Shown: positions 1 through 10,988 of the stretch, in pieces
Position numbering within the stretch: position 1 is the stretch's first letter
Layout of the letters: each line of letters starts with the position of its first letter
Assembly (NCBI GenBank): GCA_003254905.1
Contig: QANU01113051.1
Coordinates: forward strand, 261,082-325,081
DNA: 64,000 nucleotides
Direction: 5' to 3'
From: Nissolia schottii
Taxonomy: Eukaryota > Streptophyta > Magnoliopsida > Fabales > Fabaceae
Made by a program: the position numbers and the translations under genes
Notes under the pieces: model-generated
What the model saw: only the letters and a program-made list of their open reading frames with translations
What the model was told of the DNA's origin: nothing
The model's database searches: none

Positions 1-715
1 CACATAAGTCCATGATACACCTTATTTTGTTGTTAAGGCGCATCATGCACTACATTTATCCCAGTTAATTTAAATCTTCTCCAGAAAGAATACCCAATTT
101 TCACCTTGCTTGGTTGCTCATAAACATTGTGTAAAGAAAGAAAATGCCCATGGGTCCCACCTCTGCGGTTCTCAATTGTGCCGAGAAAAGTGCACAGTAT
201 TGAAAGGAATTATTACAATGACTATTATATCCCATAGTGAGAAATTTATGAAAATATTATTTTTATCTAAAATAATTGTTTCACATTCAACTTTTATAAT
301 TAGATTATGAAAAAACAAAACTAATTCAGTTTAATATTAATAAATTATTAGTTTAATTAATTTTATTTAGTTTGTCATAAATTTTGAATTTTGTGTTTTA
401 TTCCTCATAATTTTTTTGGCTAAAAATCGTCCTTCATAATTATTTTTTGTAGTTTTAGTCATTCCCGCCATGTTAAGCTGTTTAATTGTTGACGTGATAG
501 TTAACTTAACCACGTAGAGAAGGTGAGAGAGGGGGAGTGAAGCAGGTGAGAGTATGTGGATGAGGTGGCTTCATTAGCAGTGGCGGGGGCGGGGGCTGCG
601 ACTCACAGAGTTTTAGCGGAGAAGAAGATGACAACAAGCGTATAGGAGTGCGGGAATAAGTAGAAGAAGTAATGATTGAGTTAAGTGTGTTAGGTGTGTG
701 GCACGTGAGCTGCCA
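1..715. repeat. Direct duplication, copy 1 (window-edge copy)
   Basis: This block is repeated almost exactly at 2522-3236; I noticed one C/T difference near position 40. It is cut by the left edge of the window, so the true left end is not visible. Its right end corresponds exactly to a single N in the other copy. It contains no convincing gene. The similar short ORFs seen in both copies lack an ATG start. Confidence 0.9.
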
Positions 716-862
716 TATGACCAAATTAACTGTGATATCAGCAATTAACGTCAATATAATGGAAGAGATTAAAACCTCACAATTTTTTTTTTGATTTTTA
801 GCAAAAAATAATTATGAGAGATTAAAACACAAAATTAAAAAATTATGAGAAAATAAAAACAT
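395..862. mobile_element. Foldback / long-TIR element (MITE-like)
   Basis: The left arm (about 395-515) and the reverse complement of the right arm (about 716-862) share a long imperfect match. It includes GTTTTA-TTC-CTCATAATTTTT, CTAAAAAT, CATAATTATTTTTTG and the TTGACGTGATAGTTAA / TTGACGTTAATTGCTGATATCACAG stretch. The 200-bp centre between the arms is more GC-rich. No transposase is visible, so it is a non-autonomous element. The exact ends and target duplication were not resolved. Confidence 0.55.
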
Positions 863-2521
863 ATTTAACCCAAATTACATATTTACACTTTATTATACAA
901 TAAGGATGTATATATCATTTTACCTACTTCTTATTTTCTCTTCATCCAAGCATTTATTTTTTCTCTTACTTTTATCTTCATTTTCTTTCTTTTTATTTTC
1001 TTTATTCTCATTTGATCTTCATCAACCAAGCAAAGCATTAAAGAAAATGATTCATGTAAATAATTAGGAAAATGGGATTAGAGCTATAAATTTTGAGAAT
1101 TAAACATAACTAGAATAAATTGAGAATTTGATTTAATTAAAATGTTTAATAAAAAAAACTCTAGGGTTATATTGTAAGTATACAAATTAATAACGTTGAT
1201 AATGTAAATATAGTAATTAGATGATGATCGTATGCTGACATAGGCCAATCAACCAATAAAAATATGTTATGTCATGATATGTTTTAGTACTTATAACAAA
1301 AATTTGGTAGCAAGAACTGTTAGCTTAAGAATTTAATTAAATTAAGTTAACAGTGTAAAAAAGTTTTATATTATCATTTAATCATATATTAATACTGTAA
1401 CAAACCCAGAAATTGTTACCGGCATGGGCTAATTCCCTTACGAAAGCCTCCTAGTGTGCTAATCATGAAAAACACGCAGCTTTTATAAATAAAGAGGAAA
1501 CATATTAAAATAAAACTAAACATCATAATGTAATATAAATAAAATACCTTTACAATATACGAAATATATATAATTCAAAATATGCTACACTCTGTTTGTA
1601 GTCCGTTGAAGCACTCTAAAGACTGACATAAACATAAACTATCCTAAAGACTGAAATAAATGAAGAATACTCCATGACAACATGAAGCTCACCAAGGGTC
1701 CAAATTGCTGAGATCTACTGAACGAGTGGCGCGTCTTTGTCAGTGTCTGAAAAAGGTTGATGAGGGGTTAGTCATCACTCAGTGAATGACAAACCCCACG
1801 ACGACATGAGGCAATTCGTAACCATAACATGCAAATGCAATACATTAATATAACAGTCATGAAAATATTCATATAACAATAATAATAAAATATTTAAGAA
1901 CATAATCAAGTGGGGAGTTCTCTAGTTAAAAATTCCGAGCATTACGGTTTAGCTGCTCCTAAAATGTCCGGGCTTTACTTTCTTGCTCCTAATCTACACG
2001 ATACATGACACCGAGCATCACGGGCTGCCATGTGTGGGCTTTACGGTACTTGCCTCTAAATCTACATGAATCCTATTCTACTTTACGATCGTACAAGGTA
2101 TACCAAGGTCAATGTAGGCTATTCTATTCTAGATACACTCCCAGTTTTAAATACATAACATAATATGATAACATAATCCCTATACTAATAGCACAACATG
2201 ACTTAATATCTTTAAGTGTTTTATCTTGGAAAAATAAAGGTAGACTAAGATCTCATGCTTAGGGAGGTTCCAAGTCAGAAAGTCCTTAGTCAGAACTTTT
2301 CCTTAACATAAGTCTTCTCCCACCAGAATCTTTCATTAACCATGATCTTTTATTAAGGGTTTAACTAAACAATATGAATATCTATATCGCTTAATACTAA
2401 TCATACANACAGAAAAAAAAAATTATACTAGGACAAAATATAGAAAAACCATTCTAGGAATGAGCCAATTGGTAGCAAGCAAAACCGTGTGAATAATTTC
2501 AAATAAACTTTCTTGTACAAC

Positions 2522-3236
2522 CACATAAGTCCATGATACACCTTATTTTGTTGTTAAGGTGCATCATGCACTACATTTATCCCAGTTAATTTAAATCTTC
2601 TCCAGAAAGAATACCCAATTTTCACCTTGCTTGGTTGCTCATAAACATTGTGTAAAGAAAGAAAATGCCCATGGGTCCCACCTCTGCGGTTCTCAATTGT
2701 GCCGAGAAAAGTGCACAGTATTGAAAGGAATTATTACAATGACTATTATATCCCATAGTGAGAAATTTATGAAAATATTATTTTTATCTAAAATAATTGT
2801 TTCACATTCAACTTTTATAATTAGATTATGAAAAAACAAAACTAATTCAGTTTAATATTAATAAATTATTAGTTTAATTAATTTTATTTAGTTTGTCATA
2901 AATTTTGAATTTTGTGTTTTATTCCTCATAATTTTTTTGGCTAAAAATCGTCCTTCATAATTATTTTTTGTAGTTTTAGTCATTCCCGCCATGTTAAGCT
3001 GTTTAATTGTTGACGTGATAGTTAACTTAACCACGTAGAGAAGGTGAGAGAGGGGGAGTGAAGCAGGTGAGAGTATGTGGATGAGGTGGCTTCATTAGCA
3101 GTGGCGGGGGCGGGGGCTGCGACTCACAGAGTTTTAGCGGAGAAGAAGATGACAACAAGCGTATAGGAGTGCGGGAATAAGTAGAAGAAGTAATGATTGA
3201 GTTAAGTGTGTTAGGTGTGTGGCACGTGAGCTGCCA
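2522..3236. repeat. Direct duplication, copy 2, ending at an N
   Basis: Near-identical to 1-715. It lies in an island between single Ns at 2408 and 3237, and the match stops flush at the second N. The break falls at the start of the right inverted arm of the foldback element present in copy 1. That is where short-read contigs often end, so this is more likely a duplicated or misplaced contig than a real genomic duplication. Confidence 0.85.
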
Positions 3237-3237
3237 N

Positions 3238-3790
3238 AGTTTGTGCATCTTTGTGTATTATGTTTGTGCATTGTATTTGACAAAGTTTGTGCACCCTGTC
3301 ATATAAATGTTGCGTATGAGTTTGCCATTTAAATCGGTTGCTGCAATGTTGTGCACTTTTATTTGTATAGTTAATGAAATCCTTCTTATTAAAATCTAAA
3401 GTTTGTACATACCATCAGACAAAGTTTATGCACTTTTATTTGTGATGTTTGTGCATCATTTTGGATAAAAAGCTCTTGCTGTAAAATGTTTATATTTATT
3501 CTATTCACGTGTGTGTATGTAATGTTTGTGCATCTTTCATGTAATGTTTGTGCACTTTTGCTTGTATAGTTAGTCACTCTTTTTTATTAAGAGCTTTTGA
3601 ATTAAACTGCTTTTTAGATAACGATTGTGCATCTGTTTATATAATGTTTGTGCATCTCAAGAGTAAAGTCTGTGCATCCTATCCTATAATGTTTGTGCAC
3701 TCTTATTGTTGAATTAAATGGTTATTGCAAAGTTTTTGCATTTGGTCATTTAATGTTTGTGCATCATTCTAATCTGTGATGATTGTTCAT
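3238..3790 (+). repeat. Irregular array of the motif GTTTGTGCA
   Basis: At least nine exact copies of GTTTGTGCA, usually preceded by AAT or AA and followed by T or C, occur within about 550 bp, with several one-base variants between them. Spacing is irregular (about 20-90 bp), so this is not a simple tandem repeat. A second cluster of four exact copies lies at about 4780-4945. Between the clusters lies the decayed mobile-domain gene. Confidence 0.8.
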
Positions 3791-3799
3791 TGCTATAGA

Positions 3800-5510
3800 C
3801 ATTGCTCCTCCATGATCAGACAAAGGGAAGGCTATTGCTAAAGACACCAGCAAAAAGGCTTCACACAAGCCAGCACATGTACAGTCTTTAGCACTAATAG
3901 ACATCGCCTGCAATGATACCGAGAGCAGAAAGGTAATACATAACTAAACCTTATCCATCTATTCCCTTTAAGTGTGTGTAGTTGTCTTGACACCAGACAT
4001 TGTTTTAATTTATGCAGTGCAAATTTGAGACGCACTGCTCAACCAAGAAATTGGCAAAGGGTTGCTTAACATTGACTTGTGAACAACGATAAGATGTTGT
4101 GTCAATCGGTTTTGACCAATTGCTAGAAATAAAGGGTGATCAAGTAGACCACCCTTTAATGTTAGCATTGGCTAACTCATATGACCTTAATAATCATTTT
4201 CTTAACACTCCATCCGGGATGGTGGATGTTAAGACAGAGTTGATTGGCGCTGTATTGGGGTTGCCATATTCAGGTAAATTATGTGCACAAACATTGTGAT
4301 TTTTTTTCTTATCTGAATATTTTATTTTTTAAAAAAATATATCGATGATGATCGTGTTTCTAATATGTTGGTGCAGGGGACAAATTCACCATGGTCAAGC
4401 CAAAACATGTTGCGGTGCTTGTCCCCTACAAGAAGAAGACCCTCATCCAACTTATCTCAATGGTGAGGGAGAACCATATTGGGCTGACTTTTCGGAGAGC
4501 ATTTTCATGACTGCATTAAAATGCTTTTTGTGTCCGAACACTTGTCCGGTATCAAGTCCGACGTACTTGGCGACAATCGTGGATGTCAATAACCCACAAC
4601 ATTACAACTAGAGTCGGTACATCCACGAGTACATTGTCGATGGGATCCGGTAGTACAAGACAAACAAACTCAATTCTATCAATGGTTGCTTGTATGTCTT
4701 GAAGGTATTATGTGTGTCCCTGCTTTCAATAACTTGTGATCTATTATTATTGATAAATTAGCATGTGTATTTATTCTGATAATGTTTGTGCACGGATATG
4801 TATAATGTTTGTATATTATAGATAATAAAGTTTGTGCACTCTTTATATTATGATCAATACTGATATAACTTAGCTACAATATGTGTAAAGTTTGTGCATT
4901 ATATCGTATAAAGTTTGTGTATAAGTGACTGTAAAGTTTGTGCACTTAAATTTTATTCTGTAATGTATATCACTAACATACTCTCCTACTTAAACAAGGT
5001 CTTGTACTTTCACAAGGACAAGTTCGGCCCATTCGACTAACTCAGGGATCCACTCCTACCGTGGATCAGATGTTGGATGTATGATTGAATGAAGGAGATG
5101 CTAACGCATGAGAGGTCGAGCTTAACGGTGAGCACATTGAGGTCGAGCTTAACGGTGAGCACATTTATATCTGATTGTTTTTGTTTGCTTCATCTGACTA
5201 AATTACTAACGATGCAGTTATTTACTGAGATGTTAGGGGATGGTGAAAATTGTTCACCGCAGGCCAAAAAAGGTAAGGGTCCATCTGAAAAACACGTTGA
5301 AACTGGATGACAAAGAATGAGCGGGGGAGAAGCTGTGTGCAGAATGTCTACAAGCGAAGGAGGGTCAACAAGGAGACCATCGTGGCACCTGCACACGATC
5401 CCCCCGCTCAAAATGACGTGGATGATGCCACAATAAACGAAGACGAATGTGATCACCACGACGAGATCCTCGTAATGCTCTCTACGCAAGGTTGCTCACG
5501 TTTCTAGTGG
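3800..5510 (+). pseudogene. Decayed plant-mobile-domain (PMD) transposon gene
   Basis: Pieces of a protein with intron-like gaps can be read: a Lys/Ser-rich segment (about 3810-3930), a segment with IGFDQLLEI...LGLPYSG (about 4100-4272), a segment with GDKFTMVKPKHVAV and GLTFRRAF (about 4377-4690), and FHKDKFGPFD (about 5008-5038). From family knowledge these resemble the aminotransferase-like plant mobile domain found in mobile elements, often with a Ulp1 peptidase. I see no Ulp1 domain and no intact frame; several breaks are present, so it is not functional. A 27-bp tandem duplication lies at 5112-5165. Which transposon class carried it is uncertain. Confidence 0.6.
4780..4945 (+). repeat. 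Second cluster of the GTTTGTGCA motif
   Basis: Four exact copies of GTTTGTGCA and two variants, in the same orientation as the cluster at 3238-3790. It sits in what would be an intron of the decayed mobile-domain gene. Confidence 0.75.
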
Positions 5511-6443
5511 TTGTGGTGATGGGATTGATAAAAAGTTGTGGTGGTTATGGCGGATTCTCGAGCAGACTACAGGGTTTGAAAAAGTTCGTTTGTGATATCG
5601 TGGAAAAAAAATCATGTTTGAGTGTGTTCGTTTGTGATATCATTGAGAAAATCGTGTGGGAGTGCGTGATATTCTAAATGAGGAAAGTCTATTGTAATCT
5701 GTATAATTGTAATTAATTACGTATAATTTGGTGGTGCATTTATGGGAGTATGGGTTTAGGGTGTACACAAAGCATTTATGTAAATTTAATGCAGCAAAAT
5801 ATGTGGTCTTATATGATTCTAAAATAGTTCCTTAAATATCTATTTTATAAATAAATAATCATGAGAAAATAACTAATTAAATAAAGAATAACTAACTTCA
5901 TAAATACATAAATAAAATAATAAATTTCACCTCCTAGAATTTTATAAAACATGCATAAATAAAATAATGTTAAAATAAATAAATAACTTTAAAAAATAAA
6001 TACATGATCTAAAATAGACGTGAAAAAAGTCACTCACCCGAAAATGATTGATCGCTAAGGAGCACTAAGCTGCGAGCTTCTGACACCCTACGTGGAAGCA
6101 CAATTTTCCTACGAACAAAAGACGAGAGGGAGAAAAAAAATAAAAATATAATTGGAATGAAAAGTCTCACAAAAGTGTGACCTCTCAAGCTCTGAAGTGA
6201 ATTAGCAAGTTTAAACACTCATAAGAAGCCTCTATATATATATATATATATATATAGGGGGAGGAAGAGACCCCCTTCTATAGTTACAAACGATGTTGGA
6301 CTAATTTTTTGAAGTGCTCCAACGCTCCCCACTGCAACGCATCACTGTAGTGCGCCCAACGTGCTACAGCGCTTTCCTGCCATGCATCCCGCTCAAGATG
6401 CACACGTCTCGCGCGAGATGTGCCTTTTTTTTGGGACATGACA

Positions 6444-8780
6444 GGTATATCAACAAATATAGTTAATTATCACAATCATTACTTAAATGATCATCTATAT
6501 AAAATAAATTAATTAAAAAATTGTGTAAAATTTTTTATATTGTTAATGAATCAAAATTAAACCCTTTAAAATCAATTTTTGCGAAAGTTATTCCAAACAC
6601 TGCTTGATGTTGCTCAAACTTCATTTTTCAGTGTCCAAAATGAAGTTCAGTGGAAGTAATTTCAAGCTCGAGTTTCAACTTTTAAAAGCTCCATAAACAG
6701 TGAGTTGTGCCGAACTTCGGTAAATAAAACTTTGATCCTATCCATAGATATTTTCGGGAAATATTATAGTTCATGTAGTAATATAATGTTAATTAGTGTA
6801 ATTAATTATTATAAGATCATTTTCTATCCCCAACCCAAGTCTTTACCTTTTTTTATCTGTATCACTGGGTTGCAATTATTGTCCCCCTCATAAGTTGCTT
6901 TTTCACCTAAGACTTACATTTGCGTAAATTCATCTGCATTTTCTGAATGCAGTCCTCTTGTCTGTCTCCAAAACATTTACTTTGGCTACATAAATTCACC
7001 AATCCTATTTGGTCGTTTCCAGTTTGGATATTGTACTAGAAGCATTGAATTAGTTATATCAATATTATATTTGTTTTATCTTTAGTTTATAAGAGAGTAT
7101 ATCTTTAAATTTTTTACTAAAATTTTAATATCAGTTCATTATGACTTACTAAAATTGTTATATTAATTTATGACATTACAAAAAATTAATCAAGTTAGTC
7201 TTTTGATATTAGTTAAATTAGTCTCTCACATGGACTAATTTGACTAATTTTTTGTAATATCAGAAATTAATATATATGACTAATTTAACAAACTTGATTA
7301 ATGCTGACAATTGTCAAGACGAATTTGAAGAATTACTCATTCATAAGTTCACATTTATTTCCTTTACCTCTAACTAACTTTAGGTATTGAGCGTGTTTAT
7401 GACCAAATTGACCTGATTATCATATTTGATCCAAAGCCTTTTTCATGAGATTTAGGTTATGAAATTTTTTCCTGTCTATATTTTGTGTCGGGTTCGAGTT
7501 GATGGGGTCTGACCTAAAACTAAATATTTATCTAAAGATTATATTTTAAAAAAATAATAATTATTGATAAATTATAAAATTTTATACTTTAACCAATACA
7601 TTTTATGTAACATAATATCATTTTTTTTAATGAATATGATTTATTTTAAAACATGTATATATACAATATCTCTTTAATTTTATTTTTCACTTATAAAATT
7701 GTCATTGTACTGCATATGATATGCAAATATTCAAAAGTAGTTTTATAGCAAAATTTACCCTATCACCAATCAGATCATTATCACGTCAAATTAGAGTTTA
7801 AGAAATTGACGCAATCAAAAAATGAAACTGAGTTTAGATTTGGTGAAACCATGTTCAACTAACCATGTACACCCCTAAGAACTAGGCCCTCATGGCTCGA
7901 TCATAATGTTATGGACTAGACCATAAAGGTCCAATGGTTCAGGTCCAATAATCCGTGGAGTAAAATAACTCGACCAAATTGTCCAGTGCAGTGATTTGAT
8001 CTGACACCATTCCCTTTAAACCAGATTAACCGCCCATCAATATGTAACGCGGACCGAGATATCCTCTCCTCATCAGGGTCCACGGAACTATCCATAACGA
8101 TCAATACAAGTATTTAACTCCGAGAAGAACTCAGGTAAAGGGACTGGATTTTTCATTTTACACAATCTTCTCATTCTCCCACTGAATTGATCGTCGGAGT
8201 CTCTGCAGATATACACCCAGGCACTCGAACACCGAAATCCCCCAAAAAATTCCAGGATCTGAATTGTCCAAAGGTAATAGTTTGGTGCACACAACACACC
8301 CGACACCGACCCCAGTATAATCACCACATGATAAAATGGTCACAACTTTACGTTGCACATAAATATGGTTTAGCTAAGTTTGGCCATACTCATCTACTGT
8401 TATGGGAGCAACAATTTTCTTCCTCTGCTAACCTCACCTCACGCGCGCCTCGTTTTTTTACCTAATTATAATCTGTTTTTTTTTTCCCGTCTTCTTCCGG
8501 GCATCTCTTATATTATTCATCCTTAACTCAATTAAAATTAAAATGAAACTGATCATTATTAAAAAATCAATATAGTTGATAAATAATTAATAAATGTAAT
8601 TATTATGACGATATAAAATTTTACATTATAATTGCATAATAAATTTTGACACTTCAACAATTTTAATTATTATTTAATAAATTATGCATATAGAATAGTT
8701 TGATTGAATAATATTATAAAAATATTTACACTTTCAATATATAACCATTATTAAACTTAAAAGGTTGTTACTTGTTAGTT
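6444..8780. other. AT-rich intergenic DNA with repeat remnants
   Basis: No gene seen. A (TA)n tract lies just upstream at 6232-6254. Around 7860-8300 the composition becomes more balanced, and the stretch containing GATCGTCGGAGTCTCTGCAG resembles leader segments that recur in legume LTR elements. That resemblance is from memory and I could not find both ends. The rest is AT-rich with no ORF of interest. Confidence 0.5.
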
Positions 8781-8800
8781 CAAAGTTATTATATTTTTTA

Positions 8801-8980
8801 GCAATAAGGGTTGGTCCAAGTGGTAAGCGGCTTGGTATCGTTTAAGCAATGTCCCAAGTTCGAGACCTTGTGTACGCAGTTATCTCTGCTGGGAGACTCA
8901 CCCGCCATAGCCAAGTGCACGACCCGAGTCGAGCTGGAGTAGTCAAGGCTAAGCTTTGGATATCGAGCAGGCAATCTAAA
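8801..8980 (+). mobile_element. tRNA-derived SINE with 19-bp target-site duplication
   Basis: A 180-bp element with pol III internal promoter boxes: an A-box-like TGGTCCAAGTGG near its start and a B-box-like GTTCGAGAC about 45 bp further on. It is flanked by direct repeats AAAGTTATTATATTTTTTA (8782-8800) and AAAGTTACTATATTTTTTA (8981-8999), which differ at one base. That flank is the signature of LINE-assisted retroposition. The sense strand is plus. The single mismatch in the duplication suggests a fairly young or moderately aged insertion. Confidence 0.85.
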
Positions 8981-8999
8981 AAAGTTACTATATTTTTTA

Positions 9000-10606
9000 C
9001 TCTTTATTTTTATTTTCTGTAAATTCTGTATCCGAATTTAATTATCTGACATCAATTAAAGGGTACAAGAAATTAATTAATGTTAGAAACAAATTGAGGG
9101 GATACCAAATGAAAGAAAAGGGAAAGGAATTGAAATAGTGATGCAGGCTGTGGCATGATGAGGGGTGTGAATATGTGAGAGAGAGAGAGAGAGAGAGAGA
9201 GCAGCAGCGCTATATTATGCAGCGCCGTACCACCACAGTTTTGCAGCTTTCTGCAATCACTGACGCTTCGCCTCTGCATGCAAAGTACCTGCTCCCCCTC
9301 CCCACCCCCACAAAATCACTGACGCTAATCTATGATTACGTTACTAAAGCCCTCTCCCCTGATTTTTAGATCAACGGCTGTCATTGATCTGTGAGGACAC
9401 TCTAATTAACACACCCCGTGACCCTATCGTTACTCATTTAATTAATTAATTTAAAAAAACAATGTTGAGTGCCAACTTAGGCTTCGTTTCTTAATAATAT
9501 AACTTTTTTTACCACGGGTTGAACTCGTTCACCTTTTTAAATGTATTTTAAATGGTTAAAATTGAGATTTTATATAAAATTAAAATAATAAAATTAAATT
9601 GTAAAACATGAAATTATAATACAATTTACATAGTAAGATTGTTTAATTTAACTAAAAGTAATGAGATTGTATGACATTTTTAAAATGGTAAAATTGTAAG
9701 ATTTTAAAATTTAAATTAAGATCTTAACAATTTTACTCAAAATTATAAGAACAATATTTAATAAAAAAAATGAAAAAGTCGTTCTTAGCAAGTAAAATTT
9801 ATAAGAAAAATATTTGATAAATATATTAAAATATATTTTTTATATTTAAAATTATTATAATAAACATAAATATTAAAAAGATTAATAATAATTATTAACA
9901 TATAAAGATATATTAATAATTTAAGATTTAAAAAACACAAACTAGTTCTAAAAAAGTACTAAAAAGAGCTTCTAAATTCTAACATTTAAAAGTTAACAAA
10001 AAAAATATTTTTTTTACCAAACACGAAAAATTGATATATATTTTTTGATAATAAGAACATCCTCTTAAAAAAGCTTTATCAAACCAAATCTTGATGTCTA
10101 ACAATGTTTCGATAACTTAAGTAATCATTGGAAAAAAAAAGTCTCCTTAAATATTTTGTTGACAATTTTAAAAATATTTTAGGGACTAATGAAAACAATT
10201 TTTAAAAATTTTAAGGACTATGTTATTACTTTTAATAACTAAGTTAGCATTTTATATATTTATATTTTTTCATTAACTACTTAGGACACTGCAAATACTT
10301 CGTTGAAACAAAAAGAAAAAAAATAAAAACAAAAATATAATTGGTGGTGATATTAAGGTCTCCTTACTTGTATACATCATGTCATGAGTTCAAATAGTAT
10401 TTTTCTAATAAAATAAAATAAAATATATAGGCAAGGGAATGAAGGGGGAAGAGGAGACAAGGGTGAAGAGACCGAAGTGTGGCGATGGAATGCATGAGGG
10501 AGTAACGGCAACGTAGCTTCGATGGTATCGTCGCAAATATTTAGCAATCATCGCCCAGCACCGTTTCCGTTATTAGTTATAGAAAGAGAGAGGGAACATA
10601 AAAAAC
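9000..10606. other. AT-rich upstream region of the ARF gene with a (GA)n tract
   Basis: No gene seen. A (GA)n microsatellite lies at about 9177-9201. Most of 9430-10420 is very AT-rich. From about 10430 the sequence becomes less AT-rich and probably holds the promoter of the ARF gene. Confidence 0.5.
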
Positions 10607-10778
10607 GTGGGTGAGAAGCAGCGAGATGAAAATGAAAATGAAAATAAAAAGGAAACGCACCTTATTGCTTCATCATCCCCTCACGAGACTCCTCAATTCT
10701 CATCACACAGACACTCTCTCTCTTACTTTATTGTTATAGGTGGGTTCTGTTCTGTTACGTTGCTGCACCTGCGTGTAC

Positions 10779-10805
10779 CCTCTCTCTCTCTCTCTCTCTC
10801 TCTCC
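10779..10805. repeat. (TC)n microsatellite in the probable ARF 5' UTR
   Basis: A run of about 13 TC dinucleotides roughly 185 bp upstream of the ARF start codon. CT tracts are common in plant core promoters and 5' UTRs; a regulatory role here is only inference. Confidence 0.85.
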
Positions 10806-10840
10806 GAAGCGTTCGTTACACCACCCAAGCTGGCGTGTTA

Positions 10841-10967
10841 ATGGAGACGGAGGAGTGTGTTGTATAGTGTGACTCACATACACAAGTTGTTTGACATGTT
10901 GTTAAATCTGATTTATCCTCTCTTTTTTTTCTCTCTCGCTTTCTTCTTTGTGATTTTCCATTGCTGA
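10841..10967 (+). promoter_or_regulatory. Two short upstream ORFs before the ARF start codon
   Basis: uORF1 (10841-10867) encodes METEECVV then stop. uORF2 (10896-10967) encodes 23 residues beginning MLLNLIYPLFFF. Both end before the ARF ATG at 10989. Upstream ORFs are known to damp translation of several plant ARF mRNAs. Whether they lie in the transcript depends on an unmapped transcription start. Confidence 0.45.
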
Positions 10968-10988
10968 GTGAGGATCAGAAAGGGAGAG

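Larger units (their letters stand above)
1396..6443. mobile_element. Old LTR-type fragment (family A, copy 1), interrupted
   Basis: Starts TGTAACAAACCC and ends GGGACATGACA, the TG...CA layout of LTRs. Its outer parts (1396-2407 and about 5760-6443) align in order with 19917-21560 in the ARF intron, including the landmarks GCATTACGGTTT, GATACATGACAC, CATGCTTAGGGAGGTT and TTCACCTCCTAG. The middle (2409 to about 5760) is extra relative to that copy and holds a decayed mobile-domain gene plus a suspect contig. The flanking 5-mers (AATAC / GGTAT) do not match. No gag-pol is seen; it is an old fossil, probably LTR only. Confidence 0.6.

Noticed and set aside
110-310. Repeated 66-codon ORF (also at 2631-2831)
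   Set aside because: Starts with TTG, not ATG, and is present twice only because the DNA is duplicated; no domain.
506-754. Proline-rich minus-strand ORF
   Set aside because: Lies in the foldback element; low complexity and no homology that I recognise.
3389-3790. CRISPR-like array of short repeats
   Set aside because: Spacing is irregular, repeats are only 9-12 bp, and the genome is a plant nucleus.
1396-6443. Complete LTR retrotransposon with two LTRs
   Set aside because: Only one TG...CA unit is seen, there is no target duplication and no gag-pol, so it is treated as a fragment.
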